Notes: generated by a model not told the origin, from the sequence alone. A DNA stretch of 56,528 nucleotides from a virus (IMGVR_UViG_3300020558_000266:1-56528); one strand, 5' to 3'. Positions 27,220 to 35,058 are shown, numbered from the stretch's first letter. Numbers and translations: made by a program.

Positions 27220-27248
27220 CTCACGGGACTCTTTTTTTAATAAACATG
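27220..27248 (+). terminator. Rho-independent terminator
   Basis: GAGTC-TCACGG-GACTC stem within A6...T7, giving AAAAAAGAGTC and GACTCTTTTTTT. It starts 9 bases after the stop of the 68-residue gene. Confidence 0.85.
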
Positions 27249-27249
27249 A

Positions 27250-27256
27250 TATTTAT
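27250..27256 (+). promoter_or_regulatory. Candidate late promoter TATTTAT
   Basis: GATATTTATATAAAAA, 14 bases before the ATG at 27271 and just after the preceding terminator. Confidence 0.45.
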
Positions 27257-27270
27257 ATAAAAAACCAAAA

Positions 27271-27819
27271 ATGAAAAAAGTAATACGTTTAAGTGAAAAT
27301 GACTTAATTAATATCGTTAAAAGAATTGTTAATGAACAAGATGGAAGTGCATCTACTGATACCGAATACCCGGTAGTAAATAAAGATAATCAATCAGTTG
27401 ATGGTGAAAAACCGTTTAAACAAACATACCAAGACAGGTTAAATAAATACTTAAAGTGGTATGAAGGAAGTGATTATCCTGAAATTCAAGAATATATCAG
27501 CAAAACTTACGGTATGCCTCGTTTATTTAATCCAACTTCATTACAAACCTACGATAAACAAAATAAAGAATACTCCCGCTTTCAACTATTTTTAGAAACA
27601 GTAGACGAATTACTAGCTAACGCCGCAAAACTTAATCAAAATGGTAATTTATTCTTAAAGTATAACTTAATTGAAGGATTAAAAAAACGAGATAATATAT
27701 ATTTTATTCAAAACTTACAGGACATGTTACCATTAGATATGGGTCAGTTACCAAAATTTAAACAATTTGTTTCAAAAGTTATTGACACTAGAAGAAGAGC
27801 AATTGGATTAGTTAAATAA
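27271..27819 (+). CDS. Candidate internal head protein with shared N-terminal peptide
   Basis: 182 residues. The N-terminus MKKVIRLSENDLINIVKRIV then N-E-Q is a close variant of the peptide in the proteins at 24942 and 40025, ending at a Glu that could be a prohead-protease site. The remainder is soluble and helical (YQDRLNKYLKWYEGSDYPEI; FQLFLETVDELLANAAKLNQ) with no known domain. A late-type promoter precedes it. Its 3' end overlaps the convergent gene by 8 bases. Confidence 0.6.
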   Translation: MKKVIRLSENDLINIVKRIVNEQDGSASTDTEYPVVNKDNQSVDGEKPFKQTYQDRLNKYLKWYEGSDYPEIQEYISKTYGMPRLFNPTSLQTYDKQNKEYSRFQLFLETVDELLANAAKLNQNGNLFLKYNLIEGLKKRDNIYFIQNLQDMLPLDMGQLPKFKQFVSKVIDTRRRAIGLVK

Positions 27820-28249
27820 TTCCTTTTAAACCTATTGGATACCCAAAATAACCTTTTTGTTTTATAAGGTCTTTATCCAAAGTTAATACAATAATAATGT
27901 CTTTATAAGTTCCTTTTTCAGTCGCAATAGCCAATTTATAAAGTTCTCCCTTAGGACCTAAAAACTCAATATACACCCATTTTTCTTTTAAGTCAGACTC
28001 GGACCTAACAATAGTGATAATTTTTTCCCCAACTTTAAATATTTTCTTTTTCAAGTCAATTGTCCAAACATGTCTTTTAATTTTTTTTAAATCAAAATAT
28101 TCAATTTTATTTAATACCACCGATTCATTAGGACTTAAATTTGCAGGACATTTAAATACTTGTATCGTATCCAATTCAAATGAAATTACTTGGGAATACG
28201 ATACTGAGGTTACAAACAATAATGAGATAATTACAAATAGTTTTTTCAT
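27812..28249 (-). CDS. Secreted protein with signal peptide
   Basis: 145 residues. Residues 1-19 form a typical signal peptide (MKKLFVIISLLFVTSVSYSQ) with a cleavage site after S-Y-S, common in Bacteroidetes periplasmic proteins. The mature part is beta-rich (KRHVWTIDLKKKIFKVGEKI). A host-type promoter with a 20-base stretch identical to the tmRNA promoter lies just upstream. It may act at the host envelope during infection, for example in exclusion of other phages. That is inference. Confidence 0.65.
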   Translation of the reverse strand: MKKLFVIISLLFVTSVSYSQVISFELDTIQVFKCPANLSPNESVVLNKIEYFDLKKIKRHVWTIDLKKKIFKVGEKIITIVRSESDLKEKWVYIEFLGPKGELYKLAIATEKGTYKDIIIVLTLDKDLIKQKGYFGYPIGLKGII

Positions 28250-28257
28250 GATGATTA

Positions 28258-28277
28258 CGATTTAGAATACAAAGATA
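28258..28277 (-). promoter_or_regulatory. Host-type promoter with extended conserved start region
   Basis: On the minus strand this is TATCTTTGTATTCTAAATCG, identical over 20 bases to 49367-49386 before the tmRNA; 18 of the 20 recur at 56436-56453. TATCTTTG is the -7 element (28277-28270). Confidence 0.65.
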
Positions 28278-28288
28278 ATATAATTTTT

Positions 28289-28975
28289 TTAATTATTAAA
28301 AATTTTATTTGATTTTCGAATATTTTCTTCTCCCCACATTGGTTGGAGGTTTTCTAATGACCAACATTTCATAAATTCACTGTCACCCATTTCTTGGATA
28401 TTAAATGATGAGATAGGTTGTTTATGGTCAACATGCCATTCACCATAATTTTCCCATGTTATTCTTTCGGTAAATTGTTTTTCCAAATGAACTATTAATT
28501 GCTCAGGAGTGTATTGTAACACATCAAAATATGATTGATTCTTATCGACCCGGTTCTCTTTTAATACCTGATATATTGCAGTTCTAAAATTACTGATTAG
28601 CTTATAGAGGGGGTCAGTGGCTTTACGATTTCTCTCATATTCACGTTTAGTTTTTCTAATATCGTCGGCGTTTTTTTCACGATATTCCTTAAGATATTTT
28701 TTTCGGTGCTCTTGATTATTTTTCTGCCATTCAGAAAAATATTGTAATCGTTTCTCCCTATTTTTAAGGTAGTGTCGTTTATCTGATTCGGATTTTCCAC
28801 CCTTAAATTTTCTACCAGAAGGGCCAACAATTATCCCATTTTCTTTTAGTGTTCGTAATACAACTTGTTTTGTTAGGTTTAATTTTTCCGATATAGATGG
28901 AGAACCTAACATCTCATCATTATATAATCTCAAAATTTCATCGACAACCGATTTCTCTAATATTATTTTTTTCAT
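28289..28975 (-). CDS. HNH endonuclease with N-terminal helix-turn-helix
   Basis: 228 residues. The C-terminal 60 hold the HNH fold: GEWHVDHKQPISSFN (His-Asp-His metal/catalytic segment), LENLQPMWGEENIRKSNK (the N and final Asn/His positions). The N-terminal 50 (VVDEILRLYNDEMLGSPSI, SEKLNLTKQVVLRTLKENGI) look like a helix-turn-helix, and the middle is a long basic coiled region (KREYERNRKATD). This is the layout of free-standing homing endonucleases, which often sit between phage structural genes, here beside the capsid gene. It may be a selfish insertion. Confidence 0.8.
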   Translation of the reverse strand: MKKIILEKSVVDEILRLYNDEMLGSPSISEKLNLTKQVVLRTLKENGIIVGPSGRKFKGGKSESDKRHYLKNREKRLQYFSEWQKNNQEHRKKYLKEYREKNADDIRKTKREYERNRKATDPLYKLISNFRTAIYQVLKENRVDKNQSYFDVLQYTPEQLIVHLEKQFTERITWENYGEWHVDHKQPISSFNIQEMGDSEFMKCWSLENLQPMWGEENIRKSNKIFNN

Positions 28976-28980
28976 ATATT

Positions 28981-28987
28981 ATAAATA
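28981..28987 (-). promoter_or_regulatory. Candidate late promoter TATTTAT before the HNH gene
   Basis: GTATTTATAATATATG: the motif ends 5 bases before the ATG at 28975. Confidence 0.45.
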
Positions 28988-29009
28988 CAACCATAAACTT
29001 GATTGTTCA

Positions 29010-29017
29010 CAAATATA
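29010..29017 (-). promoter_or_regulatory. Host-type -7 element TATATTTG before the HNH gene
   Basis: TATATTTG on the minus strand about 35 bases before the start at 28975. The gene therefore seems to have both promoter classes. Confidence 0.4.
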
Positions 29018-29020
29018 TAT

Positions 29021-29050
29021 AAAAAAAAGGGACATATAGTCCCTTTTTTT
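29021..29050 (-). terminator. Bidirectional-looking terminator after the capsid gene
   Basis: GGGAC-ATATA-GTCCC stem flanked by A8 and T7, 20 bases beyond the capsid stop codon. Confidence 0.85.
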
Positions 29051-29070
29051 GTTAAATATTGAGATTTTGA

Positions 29071-30897
29071 TTATCTCAACTCTCTTAAATCAAATGTTCT
29101 AACACCATCTACAGTAATTCTGCCGTAAAATCTATTATTTACCATCTTCTTCGCGTATCTAGTCATGATACCTTTGATTGGTGTAAAGTTAAACGGATTG
29201 TACATAGTTGGAGTTAATTGTAATGGAACGTATGGTGCGTAAATGTAACCTGTATCTAATAAAGATGTTCCTTTGTGTCCCATTAACACTTGGTTAGGTG
29301 GGAAGTAAGGGTCTCTATATACTTGGTAACGACCAGCTAAAGTTCCAACTCTTTCAATACCCATGTTGTATTGGTCTTGTTCAGGAGCCGCGTTTGATAC
29401 GTGGAAATATTCCAAATCATCAAAAATTGCACTGATTTCAGAAGAAACAACTATCCAGTTTGCTCCACCTCTCAATGTAGATTTGTGGATTTGAGCTGAA
29501 ATTTGGTTGATTGCTGTGATTAAAGTTTGGTTCCAATCTTTTTGAGTATAAGGAACTGCACTTGAACCAAGACGTTTCCAACCATTGTAATCCCATCTCA
29601 AGTTCCAAGCTGCACCTTTACGTAAATCTCTTAAGATTTCACGGTCGATTTCAGCCGCAACTTGCTCAGATAACAATGCAGTTAACTCAGCTTCAGCGTC
29701 AATGTTATGGAAAGCCGCAACGTCTTGTGCCATTTCAGGAGACCATTGTGCTCTTAATTTTCTTTCTGTTACAGAAACAGTTACTGATTGAAGGTCAAAA
29801 GAAACCTCACCAATTCTATCTTCAAACTCTAAGTTTTTGTAGATTCTGTAAGTTGCAGTAAATGCACAACCTGCGTTAGCAACAACGTTTGTTGTTGTTG
29901 AAGAGAATGTTGAACCAGTATATCCGTCTAATGAACCTCCACACGTAATACATACTGGAACTTGTAAATCAACTTCTAAGTAAATTTTACCATCAGGAGT
30001 ACATAGGTTATCATATTGACCACCTCCAGTTTTACTGTTAGGGAATATTGCAGTAGAGTTGTTATTACCATATTCTACAATACCTTTACCATACTTTTGA
30101 GTTACTACTCTGAATAAGTAAGGGTTATTTGCGTTTGCCGCAGTTGTTGGATTGTTAGCGTTACCTTTGATAGTCAAATCAGCTAAGAATGATTCATTAT
30201 CCATTGGTTGACCATCAGGACCAATTAATTTACCAGCTCCGTCAGATGCAAAACCTGACATAACCACTAATACTTTTCTATAGTTATCTGTACCATAACC
30301 TGAAACGATTAACTCAGACCCTTCCCAAACAACAGTAGAAACTAATGCAGTAATCGCTGAGTATTGTCCTTTAGAATAGTCAAATAAACCTGGTGGGTCT
30401 AATGCTGGTTCATTACCTTCATAAAATCTATCATAAAGGTCTTTAGTTGCGTTATAGTCGTAACCACTGTTTGGTGTTTGTGTATCAGATGCGTTTGGTG
30501 AACCATACGGTGCGTAGTGGATACCTGTGTCAGGATAGTTAGCATCTAATACGTTTTCGTAAGATTGAATGTTAGGTACAAAGTAGAACAATTTACCAAT
30601 TGGTAAGTTCATAGCCTGTACTGAAACGATGTCGTTCGCTAATAATTTAGAGAATACACGTCTTACAATTGGGAAAACTACTGTTTCAAATGCACCTGTA
30701 TCAGATGTAGTTGATGCCTCATTAATTAAATATGATGCTTGGTTTTCGTATAATTGTGCTACGTTTTCTCTCATGTGACCTTTAAGACCCTCTAAGAATC
30801 CTAATTTGTCCCATTTGTTGATTGTGTCTTCTTTAATAACTTTAAGGTGTTTCAACCCGATGTTACCAACAAGACCTGATTCTAATAATGCTCCCAT
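29071..30897 (-). CDS. Major capsid protein, T4 gp23-like
   Basis: 608 residues (T4 gp23 521). Forms the hexamers of the head. The N-terminal 60 residues look like a propeptide: helical and charged, ending YLINE/ASTTSDTGAF, which parallels the gp23 site FLTE/AE where the prohead protease cuts; the predicted mature chain starts at Ala61. The next block PIVRRVFSKLLANDIVSVQAM corresponds to gp23 just after its cleavage site. A Gly/Ser/Asn-rich part (about 110-260) may be an insertion, and the C-terminus YGRITVDGVRTFDLREL is conserved-looking. Gene order after scaffold matches T4 22-23. Confidence 0.88.
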   Translation of the reverse strand: MGALLESGLVGNIGLKHLKVIKEDTINKWDKLGFLEGLKGHMRENVAQLYENQASYLINEASTTSDTGAFETVVFPIVRRVFSKLLANDIVSVQAMNLPIGKLFYFVPNIQSYENVLDANYPDTGIHYAPYGSPNASDTQTPNSGYDYNATKDLYDRFYEGNEPALDPPGLFDYSKGQYSAITALVSTVVWEGSELIVSGYGTDNYRKVLVVMSGFASDGAGKLIGPDGQPMDNESFLADLTIKGNANNPTTAANANNPYLFRVVTQKYGKGIVEYGNNNSTAIFPNSKTGGGQYDNLCTPDGKIYLEVDLQVPVCITCGGSLDGYTGSTFSSTTTNVVANAGCAFTATYRIYKNLEFEDRIGEVSFDLQSVTVSVTERKLRAQWSPEMAQDVAAFHNIDAEAELTALLSEQVAAEIDREILRDLRKGAAWNLRWDYNGWKRLGSSAVPYTQKDWNQTLITAINQISAQIHKSTLRGGANWIVVSSEISAIFDDLEYFHVSNAAPEQDQYNMGIERVGTLAGRYQVYRDPYFPPNQVLMGHKGTSLLDTGYIYAPYVPLQLTPTMYNPFNFTPIKGIMTRYAKKMVNNRFYGRITVDGVRTFDLRELR

Positions 30898-30933
30898 TTT
30901 AGTATTTGTTTTGTTTTAGATTTATTTTTATTA

Positions 30934-32448
30934 TTACCCCAACTTACTAATCAAATCCTTCATTCTTAATAATTGTGGATTCTCATAGGTTTTAGTTTCA
31001 ATTAGAGTAGTTGATGAACCTGTAGATACGGTTTTATTTAATTTAGTACCTACTGATTCGTTGATTGATTTTGTTTCTACCTTAGATAATTCATCTTTGA
31101 TTGACTTATAAAGAGTTTTAGATTCTTTTAAAGTGTCAACATTGTCAAATCTTCTAAGGATATTTATTTTTTCTTTTTTAGTAGTTGAATGTTCTGTGAA
31201 CAATCTTGTAGCGTAAGCTAAGTTTGAGTTGAAGATTGCAACTTCATTAAGTTTTTCTCTGAAAACATTTAATGCTTTTCTGTATTCTTCATTTTTTTCT
31301 CTCAACATACTAACTTCTTCTTGAGTAGATTCAGTTTTAACACCATTTTTACCATAAACATAGTTTCTGTTAGGTGTAATACCTTTTCTTAATCCTCTAC
31401 CTTCTTTAGAACCCATTCCATAAGTTCTTGCCGCTTCCTTAGTTTCTTCTTTTTCGAAAGCCTTTCTTTTAAGAGTGTCTCCTTTTTTAGTTGTGTAATC
31501 TTCTTTACCTTTCATTGTTTTGGACATATCACCTTTATTCATTCCGTAATCGCCCTCTTTAGTTTCAGATTTAACAACTTTGGACTTACCTTCCATGTTC
31601 GCACCTTTCTTGTATTCGAATTTAGCTTTTCCGGTTCCCATTGTTTTAGGACCTTGTTTTTTGTCTTCTTTAAATCCTCCTGATGCTTTGTCTTTGTAAG
31701 AGAATTTAGGACCTTTACCAATTCCAACACCTTTAGGTTTGTAGGTTTCATTAGTCATGTCATCCATGTCTTCGTCATCCATGTCATCCATGTCTTCTTC
31801 GTCCATTTCGATTTCGTAAACAACTTCGTCCATGTCTTCTTCGTCCATGTCTTCTTCGTCCATTTCGATTTCGTAAACAACTTCGTCCATGTCTTCTTCC
31901 TCTTCGTCCATACCTGACATATCACCACTAAAAATAGCGTCGATAATATCATTAGTAGTCTCATCATCTTCTTCCATCATGTCGTCATATTCTTCCATCA
32001 TGTCTTCTTCAGATTCCCCAAGTTTTACAAGATATTCAACATCAGCATCACTATCAGTTAAATGAACATCATCACCGTCTTTTTTTACGATAATACCATC
32101 ATTTTCTCCCATAGCTTTGAATACTTTTAGAATTTCTTCATCAGAAGCGTTGGTTAAGTCAATTGGCATTTCATCAGAATCCATTTCCATGTCAAAATCC
32201 ATTTCCATGTCATCATCCGAACCAAAATCCATATCCGTCTCTACGTCATCGTTATCAGCGGACATTTCCATGTCAGCGTCTAAATTAACCTCATCTTCCT
32301 CATCTTGTTCAGAAAGAGATTCCTTTACTAATTGATTGATTTCTTCCTTCATTGTAGAAGCAAGTATTCCTTTTGCATTTTCGGCTATAGCTTCTTCAAC
32401 TTGTTTCATTTGAATAAGGGCCTCTTGAACTAATTTGTTTTCACTCAT
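30934..32448 (-). CDS. Prohead scaffold/core protein (gp22 position), highly acidic
   Basis: 504 residues. The N-terminal 45 are helical (ALIQMKQVEEAIAENAKGIL; EEINQLVKESLSEQDEEDE, with a likely protease site after L-S-E). Residues about 45-240 are extremely acidic with Met-Asp-Glu repeats, including an exact 19-residue duplication. Residues 240-360 are basic, Lys/Gly-rich, and 370-504 helical. The position between protease and capsid genes is that of T4 gene 22, whose product forms the core and is degraded by gp21. Acidic/basic blocks suit a core that must be removed. Exact homology to gp22 is not shown. Confidence 0.7.
   Translation of the reverse strand: MSENKLVQEALIQMKQVEEAIAENAKGILASTMKEEINQLVKESLSEQDEEDEVNLDADMEMSADNDDVETDMDFGSDDDMEMDFDMEMDSDEMPIDLTNASDEEILKVFKAMGENDGIIVKKDGDDVHLTDSDADVEYLVKLGESEEDMMEEYDDMMEEDDETTNDIIDAIFSGDMSGMDEEEEDMDEVVYEIEMDEEDMDEEDMDEVVYEIEMDEEDMDDMDDEDMDDMTNETYKPKGVGIGKGPKFSYKDKASGGFKEDKKQGPKTMGTGKAKFEYKKGANMEGKSKVVKSETKEGDYGMNKGDMSKTMKGKEDYTTKKGDTLKRKAFEKEETKEAARTYGMGSKEGRGLRKGITPNRNYVYGKNGVKTESTQEEVSMLREKNEEYRKALNVFREKLNEVAIFNSNLAYATRLFTEHSTTKKEKINILRRFDNVDTLKESKTLYKSIKDELSKVETKSINESVGTKLNKTVSTGSSTTLIETKTYENPQLLRMKDLISKLG
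31791..31904. repeat. Tandem 57-bp duplication inside the scaffold gene
   Basis: Two near-identical 57-base units (31791-31847 and 31848-31904) encode a duplicated 19-residue block containing VVYEIEMDEEDMDEEDM. The unit is a multiple of three, so copy changes keep the frame. Confidence 0.8.
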
Positions 32449-32473
32449 ATCGGAAATATATTTATTTTAACTA

Positions 32474-32480
32474 ATAAATA
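32474..32480 (-). promoter_or_regulatory. Candidate late promoter TATTTAT before scaffold-capsid genes
   Basis: AATATTTATTAGTTAA, about 25 bases before the scaffold ATG at 32448 and downstream of a terminator. It would drive scaffold and major capsid together. Confidence 0.5.
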
Positions 32481-32573
32481 TTACCAAAAAATTAAAAATC
32501 CCATTTATTGATTGGGAAATATTATTTTTTTGAATATTAGTAGGTTTATTTATTTGATAAATATCACCGAGCA

Positions 32574-32602
32574 TAAAAAAAGTGGTCAAAATAGACCACT
32601 TT
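32574..32602 (-). terminator. Rho-independent terminator after the protease/small-gene unit
   Basis: AGTGGTC-AAAATA-GACCACT stem with a T run on the minus strand. A second perfect hairpin lies just before it at 32608-32629 (AATTGGTTT stem with AAAT loop). Confidence 0.85.
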
Positions 32603-32645
32603 AACTTAATTGGTTTAAATAAACCAATTTATTTTTTGTTTTAGA

Positions 32646-32855
32646 TTAATCAATAACTTCATCAATCTTACTTTCAGATACCGATGTGATTCTCCATTCA
32701 TGAGTAAATCCTTGGTATTTTTCAGTTACCTTTGCTTCCACATCTGTAACAGAGTATCCCTTTACAAGTTTTTCCTCTCTGATTTTTTTAATTTTACCAC
32801 TATTCTCATCTGGTAAATCATACTGAACTTTTGCTACAAAAAATTTTTCTTCCAT
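32646..32855 (-). CDS. DUF4494-like small protein
   Basis: 69 residues starting MEEKFFVAKVQYDLPDENSG. The order KIREEKLVKGYSVTDVEAKV, then WRITSVSESKIDEV resembles DUF4494, a small alpha/beta protein family of Bacteroidetes and their phages (recalled, not searched). Ten bases separate it from the upstream protease stop, so they are co-transcribed, and a terminator follows. Function unknown. Confidence 0.65.
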   Translation of the reverse strand: MEEKFFVAKVQYDLPDENSGKIKKIREEKLVKGYSVTDVEAKVTEKYQGFTHEWRITSVSESKIDEVID

Positions 32856-32864
32856 ATTTTAATT

Positions 32865-33587
32865 TTATTTTCCCAAATAATCGGTTAATTTTCTCATTAA
32901 GTCAACCCCTTTCGTTTGAAATTCTGAATTTTCAGGTGATTTATATTTTTTTTCTTCCTCTAAATTCTCTTCATACTTCTCTCTATCTTCAGGTTTAGTG
33001 AACAAATACGCTCCCGGTGTTGATGGAGATGATACTAAGTCAAAACAAATTAATTCAAAATCATCTTGAACTTCATTTCTTTCTCCAACCTTTTTCAAAG
33101 AACCAACTCCTCTTGAAGAAACTCCCATAGTTACACCTTGTCTCATAAGATTTGCCGCTTGGTCTCCCTTAGTCGATACAATACCTCTTTCGTGAAATCC
33201 TGGTGATGTTAATAACTTAAGTTTTCCCATTAGGATATTCTTATCCCACCATATATCTGTAATAATGTGTGATACTCTATCTAAATCAATAAGAGATGAC
33301 TCAGGGTGATTAAGTTCTGAAGTTGATAATCCTTTAGCAATTGCTTTCTTATAGTTGTCAGCTTCTCTTTTTAATATTCTTTCAGGATAGAATCTTCCGT
33401 TTCTATTTGGAGTATCGTATTTCTGTAAAACCGCATAAAATTCAAATGGATTTCTATAATCTAAATTTGAGGCTTCTTTTAATATATCCGCATTACGTAT
33501 GTCTTTTGGAGATACCCAACCGGCATCCATTTCGATTAAAATACCATGACCAATTTCATTCGCTTCTAAAATTCTTAATTGTTTCAT
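32865..33587 (-). CDS. Prohead core protease, T4 gp21-like
   Basis: 240 residues (gp21 212). Serine protease of the herpesvirus-assemblin type that cleaves the prohead scaffold and capsid propeptides after Glu. Catalytic-type residues: His94 in TSELNHPESS, Ser157 or Ser158 in GVSSRGVGS (155-163), and an acidic partner such as Asp183. The block FEFYAVLQKYDTPNRNGRFYP (48-68) is typical of the family. Its position between portal and scaffold genes matches T4. A TATTTAT motif lies 14 bases upstream. Confidence 0.88.
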   Translation of the reverse strand: MKQLRILEANEIGHGILIEMDAGWVSPKDIRNADILKEASNLDYRNPFEFYAVLQKYDTPNRNGRFYPERILKREADNYKKAIAKGLSTSELNHPESSLIDLDRVSHIITDIWWDKNILMGKLKLLTSPGFHERGIVSTKGDQAANLMRQGVTMGVSSRGVGSLKKVGERNEVQDDFELICFDLVSSPSTPGAYLFTKPEDREKYEENLEEEKKYKSPENSEFQTKGVDLMRKLTDYLGK

Positions 33588-33601
33588 TGATTGTTTTTAA
33601 G

Positions 33602-33608
33602 ATAAATA
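33602..33608 (-). promoter_or_regulatory. Candidate late promoter TATTTAT before the prohead protease
   Basis: GATATATTTATCTTAAA, 14 bases before the ATG at 33587. Confidence 0.45.
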
Positions 33609-33624
33609 TATCGAAATGTAATCT

Positions 33625-34056
33625 TTATTTACTTTTTGATATAGAAAACGTAAAGAATTTATTTTCAATTACATTATCTTTAACAATATTTTTTATTATT
33701 TTTTTAACAGACTCTTTTAATTCCGGACATTTAAAGTCCAATTCCTTTGTGGTATAAAGATTAACCTCTAAATTAAAAAATGATTTTTTACCTTTAGATA
33801 ATCCACTCGACCTTAAATCTAAATCAACAATACTTTGTTCTTTAAACAAATTAGTATCGATTGAATTAAACACGGAATGTTTTATTTCTTTATTTAAATC
33901 CCCTACCACTCGGTTCCAATTATCGTGTTCAAATTTTGGGGAAACCCACGACTGAATGTTAATGTATAATGATTTTAAATTTTTAGAATCCACTGTCCCA
34001 TATACTGATTTTATTGGACTGAATAAATTCAATTTCACACTTTTACCTTTTTTCAT
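33625..34056 (-). CDS. Hypothetical protein
   Basis: 143 residues. Basic start MKKGKSVKLNLFSPIKSVYG, beta-rich centre (LYINIQSWVSPKFEHDNWNR; IVDLDLRSSGLSKG), helical end (ELKESVKKIIKNIVKDNVIE). It lies between bS21 (opposite strand) and the protease gene with a 37-base gap. No family recognised; context suggests head assembly. Confidence 0.55.
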   Translation of the reverse strand: MKKGKSVKLNLFSPIKSVYGTVDSKNLKSLYINIQSWVSPKFEHDNWNRVVGDLNKEIKHSVFNSIDTNLFKEQSIVDLDLRSSGLSKGKKSFFNLEVNLYTTKELDFKCPELKESVKKIIKNIVKDNVIENKFFTFSISKSK

Positions 34057-34115
34057 TAATCATAATTCTTGCTTATGTTTATTTTTTTTTATAAAAGTAA
34101 CAAAAATATTGTGTG

Positions 34116-34149
34116 TTGTCAAAATTTTTTCACTAAATTGCGATATTTG
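34116..34149 (+). promoter_or_regulatory. Host-type promoter for the bS21 gene
   Basis: TTG at 34116-34118 and GATATTTG at 34142-34149 (one mismatch to TAnnTTTG), spacer 23. The ATG follows only 6 bases later, so the mRNA should have almost no leader. Confidence 0.6.
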
Positions 34150-34155
34150 TTATAT

Positions 34156-34344
34156 ATGATTATTGTAGAAATTAATAATAATGAGATTGAGAAAGCATTA
34201 AAGACTTTCAAATACAAGGTAAATAAAACTAAACAGAATAAAATTCTTTTAGAAAAAAAAGAATTTGTTAAAAAATCTATTAGTAGGAGAACTCAAATAT
34301 TAAAGGCTTCCTATACTCAAAAAATTAAAAATTCCTTAGATTGA
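34156..34344 (+). CDS. rpsU: Ribosomal protein bS21
   Basis: 62 residues starting MIIVEINNNEIEKALKTFKY, then basic KVNKTKQNK and KKSISRRTQILKAS, the full bS21 pattern (family 55-70 residues). bS21 sits on the 30S platform near the 16S rRNA 3' end and, in Flavobacteria, helps hide the anti-Shine-Dalgarno sequence. Phage copies are thought to redirect host ribosomes to phage mRNA. I start at 34156 rather than in-frame starts further up because the promoter lies between them. It is the only plus-strand gene within the head block. No Shine-Dalgarno sequence is present. Its 3' end overlaps the convergent gene. Confidence 0.9.
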   Translation: MIIVEINNNEIEKALKTFKYKVNKTKQNKILLEKKEFVKKSISRRTQILKASYTQKIKNSLD

Positions 34345-35034
34345 CTCTTCTAAGTTTTTTAACTTAAGAAAATTTAATTGGTCAAACTTTTCAGTTTTTA
34401 ATTTATCAATAGTTTCTGACAATTTTGTTTTTAATTCAAACTCCTGCTCTTTTTCTAACATCAAGTTAAGTTTTGTAATTGCACTTTCGCGAATTGTTTC
34501 AAACTTATTCTCAAGAGTTTCTGTATCTTCAGAAATCAATTGAATAAATTCTTTTCTTGAAGATTCATCCAAAGTATCGATATATTTTTGTAATGTTTGA
34601 TTTGCAATACTTACCATTGATTTTAGTGGTAAGTTAACAGATTCTTTTATTGGTGTTTCATTAGACGTTAAAACATTAGTGATATTCTTTTTTGAATTTA
34701 CCCTTTCCAATAAATTTAATTTGTTTGAATATACAAGAGAATCAATATCAGAATATTTGTTTTCAATATTTTCCGATAAAGTTTTTGGCAACTTAATATT
34801 TGGTAATATTTGTTGAATTAAATTAACACCTTCTTCTAAAAAATCTTTGGCGTCGGATTCATTTAAACCCTGTGGCGTACTTAATTGGTCGTATAATGAA
34901 TACAACTTTGCCATGTGTTTATTATTCAAAACATTGTGTTTGAATTCTTTTAAAGATTTTTTGAATTCCTTTTCACTTTTGTAGGATTCAATAAGATTTT
35001 TCTCTATTAAAGATTTAATTTGTCCGAAAGTCAT
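34336..35034 (-). CDS. Hypothetical helical protein between portal and protease
   Basis: 232 residues, nearly all helical and charged (EKNLIESYKSEKEFKKSLKE; IRESAITKLNLMLEKEQEFE). No cysteines or membrane segments. Its place, next to the portal gene, is where T4 encodes small prohead core proteins (gp67, gp68), and internal (L/I)-x-E sites (LISE, LIES) would be cut by the protease. A role as a prohead core component is inferred. It has its own late-type promoter. Confidence 0.55.
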   Translation of the reverse strand: MTFGQIKSLIEKNLIESYKSEKEFKKSLKEFKHNVLNNKHMAKLYSLYDQLSTPQGLNESDAKDFLEEGVNLIQQILPNIKLPKTLSENIENKYSDIDSLVYSNKLNLLERVNSKKNITNVLTSNETPIKESVNLPLKSMVSIANQTLQKYIDTLDESSRKEFIQLISEDTETLENKFETIRESAITKLNLMLEKEQEFELKTKLSETIDKLKTEKFDQLNFLKLKNLEESI

Positions 35035-35051
35035 TATACTGTGTTTTCAAT

Positions 35052-35058
35052 ATAAATA
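35052..35058 (-). promoter_or_regulatory. Candidate late promoter TATTTAT
   Basis: AATATTTATATTGAAA, 17 bases before the ATG at 35034, overlapping the portal stop region. Confidence 0.4.
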
